Assembly: GCA_015055805.1 (NCBI GenBank)
Contig: SVHN01000004.1
Span: forward strand, 62,001 to 126,000
Reading direction: 5' to 3'
Origin: Clostridiales bacterium
Lineage (GTDB): Bacteria; Bacillota; Clostridia; Christensenellales; Borkfalkiaceae
DNA: 64,000 nt
Shown: positions 62,516-64,000 of the stretch, piece after piece
Numbering within the stretch: the first letter of the stretch is position 1
Layout of the letters: each line of letters opens with the position of its first letter
The notes under the pieces: generated by a model
What the model was told of the DNA's origin: nothing
The model's input: only the letters and a program-made list of their open reading frames with translations
Databases searched by the model: none
Made by a program: the position numbers and the translations under genes

Positions 62516-63939
62516 ACGTACTCGGGGTTCTTCTTAGGCGCGGTGTCCATTTCCTGTTTGGTGCTTTCATATCCTTTTCTACCAAAGAGTGCGTAAGTTG
62601 CGTTTTTGCCACCTTCAACACCTGGCTGATTAAACGTATTAATATTAAGCATTGCGCCCGTAAACGCAGTTTCCATTTCAAACAAATACAAAAGTTCACC
62701 TATGGTAAACGCGTTTACTTCGGGTAAAGTAATCGTGTAATTAAGTCTATGCGCCGTGGTCAATGCGTATTCAGTTGCTTTTCTTTCAGTATTAATAAGT
62801 TCGTTCATGGTATGACCACAAAGGAACGAAACGTCAGGAATATCCTTACACCCCTCACTGATGTCAACCGTCTTACGGAAAGATTCGACAGCAATTATAG
62901 TAATAACCTTATCAAACGGACCTTCTCTATACAACTGTACTTGTGAGTGTTGGTCAGTAACACCCAAAGCTTTTACAGGGGTTTGTCCAACGAATACTTC
63001 ATTACCATCATTATCGACGGCTTTACCAAGACTTTCGCCCCAAAGTTGACAATACCAGTCTGCAATATATTTTAGGCTATCAGCATAAGGCATCATTACA
63101 GAAATATTTTTGCCCTTTTTCATTGCCATAAATTCAAGAAGTGCAGTAATTAACGCAGGATTTTTTCTTAAATCTTTATTTTTGCAGATTTTATCCATAT
63201 GCTGAGCACCTGCAAGCATTGCCTTGATATCAATACCAACTACCGCAGCAGGTAAAAGACCTACTGGGCAAAGTTCAGAAAACCTTCCACCAACACCGTC
63301 CGGAATATAAAAGGTCTTTAATCCTTCAACTTTTGCAATCTTAATGAGATTACCCTTATTTTCTGAAGTTGTAGCTATCATATGGTCTTTAGCTTTTTCG
63401 CCGTATTTTTTCTTTAATATATCCATAATGATAAGATATTGCGCCATAGTTTCACTAGTCGCACCGCTCTTTGTTACAACGTTAAATATAGTTTTATCTA
63501 AATCCAAAACGTCTAAAAGCGCAGCCATTCTTTCGGGATCGACGTTATCTTCAACGTAAAGCTTTGGAAATTTGCGTTTTGATTTTGGTAGTTCGTTATG
63601 TCTTAAATGACAAAGTGCTTGAAAAACCGCAATCGGGCCTAATGCCGATCCGCCTATACCTAGCACAACGAAGTTATCAAATTTTTTCTTTATATCTTTA
63701 GCGGTTGCAATAATGTCTGCAACAATTTCCTTTTGGTTATAAGGAAGTTCTGTCCACCCCATCATGCCTTTGCCGCGATTAGCCATTACGGTTTTATACG
63801 CGTCGTTTACGACTTTTTTATTCGCAGAAAAATCATCTAAAGTAAACCCTTGGTCAGCCCCTATATAGTCTGCCATCATGTTGTTGTAGTCAACTTTTAA
63901 TTCCATACTTTTACGCCAATCGGTTTTCTTGTAGTCCAT
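62509..63939 (-). CDS. pgi: Glucose-6-phosphate isomerase
   Basis: VLGIGGSALGPIAV, VVTKSGATSETMAQYLI, GGRFSELCPVGLLPAAVVGIDI. Confidence 0.96.
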   Translation of the reverse strand: MDYKKTDWRKSMELKVDYNNMMADYIGADQGFTLDDFSANKKVVNDAYKTVMANRGKGMMGWTELPYNQKEIVADIIATAKDIKKKFDNFVVLGIGGSALGPIAVFQALCHLRHNELPKSKRKFPKLYVEDNVDPERMAALLDVLDLDKTIFNVVTKSGATSETMAQYLIIMDILKKKYGEKAKDHMIATTSENKGNLIKIAKVEGLKTFYIPDGVGGRFSELCPVGLLPAAVVGIDIKAMLAGAQHMDKICKNKDLRKNPALITALLEFMAMKKGKNISVMMPYADSLKYIADWYCQLWGESLGKAVDNDGNEVFVGQTPVKALGVTDQHSQVQLYREGPFDKVITIIAVESFRKTVDISEGCKDIPDVSFLCGHTMNELINTERKATEYALTTAHRLNYTITLPEVNAFTIGELLYLFEMETAFTGAMLNINTFNQPGVEGGKNATYALFGRKGYESTKQEMDTAPKKNPEYVC

Positions 63940-63970
63940 TTATATTTCTCCTATTATATTTATTATATAT

Positions 63971-63999
63971 ATAATAATACTAAATCATCGTTTTGTCAA
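63971..63999 (-). promoter_or_regulatory. Promoter of pgi-glg operon
   Basis: TTGACA-N17-TATTAT on minus strand upstream of pgi. Confidence 0.8.
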
Positions 64000-64000
64000 T

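Noticed and set aside
1-64000. CRISPR array, rRNA operon or intact prophage
   Set aside because: No regularly spaced direct repeats, rRNA sequence or phage structural genes were recognised in the window

Overview
Low-GC, spore-former (Clostridia-like) chromosome window; most genes are on the minus strand. From left to right: partial pheT and pheS with a T-box leader; yunB-like gene and the spoIIAA-spoIIAB-sigF-spoVAC-spoVAD-spoVAE sporulation cluster; a six-gene tRNA operon (Pro, Met, Asp, Phe, Thr, Tyr); a degraded genomic island (about 8.5-19.9 kb) holding a truncated tyrosine integrase, plant-glycoside catabolic genes, several deletion-fusion scars, AbiH-like and LigD-like remnants and a 43-nt tRNA-Phe 3' repeat resembling an att site; a second Gfo/Idh/MocA cluster with a divergent AraC regulator; an NSS transporter, Mrp, PPTase and ppa; an 8-gene aryl-acid/aromatic amino acid operon (SSS transporter, two phenylacetate-CoA ligases, indolepyruvate:ferredoxin oxidoreductase, ACT protein, amidohydrolase, aminotransferase); hexuronate genes (uxaA, uxaB, kdgK, eda, galK, two deacetylases); leuS, a P-type ATPase and acpP; a TrpB2-type tryptophan synthase beta chain with a Trp T-box; and a glycogen operon (pgi-glgB-glgC-glgD-glgA-glgP-GH13). 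The most striking observation is upstream of the aryl-acid operon: a consensus promoter, an unannotated 20-aa leader peptide MKLDARFNFYYAYYFYYYFE (11 of 20 residues Phe/Tyr), an antiterminator-capable segment and an intrinsic terminator abutting the first gene's RBS. This looks like a ribosome-mediated Phe/Tyr attenuator. Its logic suggests the operon may salvage arylacetates into aromatic amino acids rather than only degrade them.
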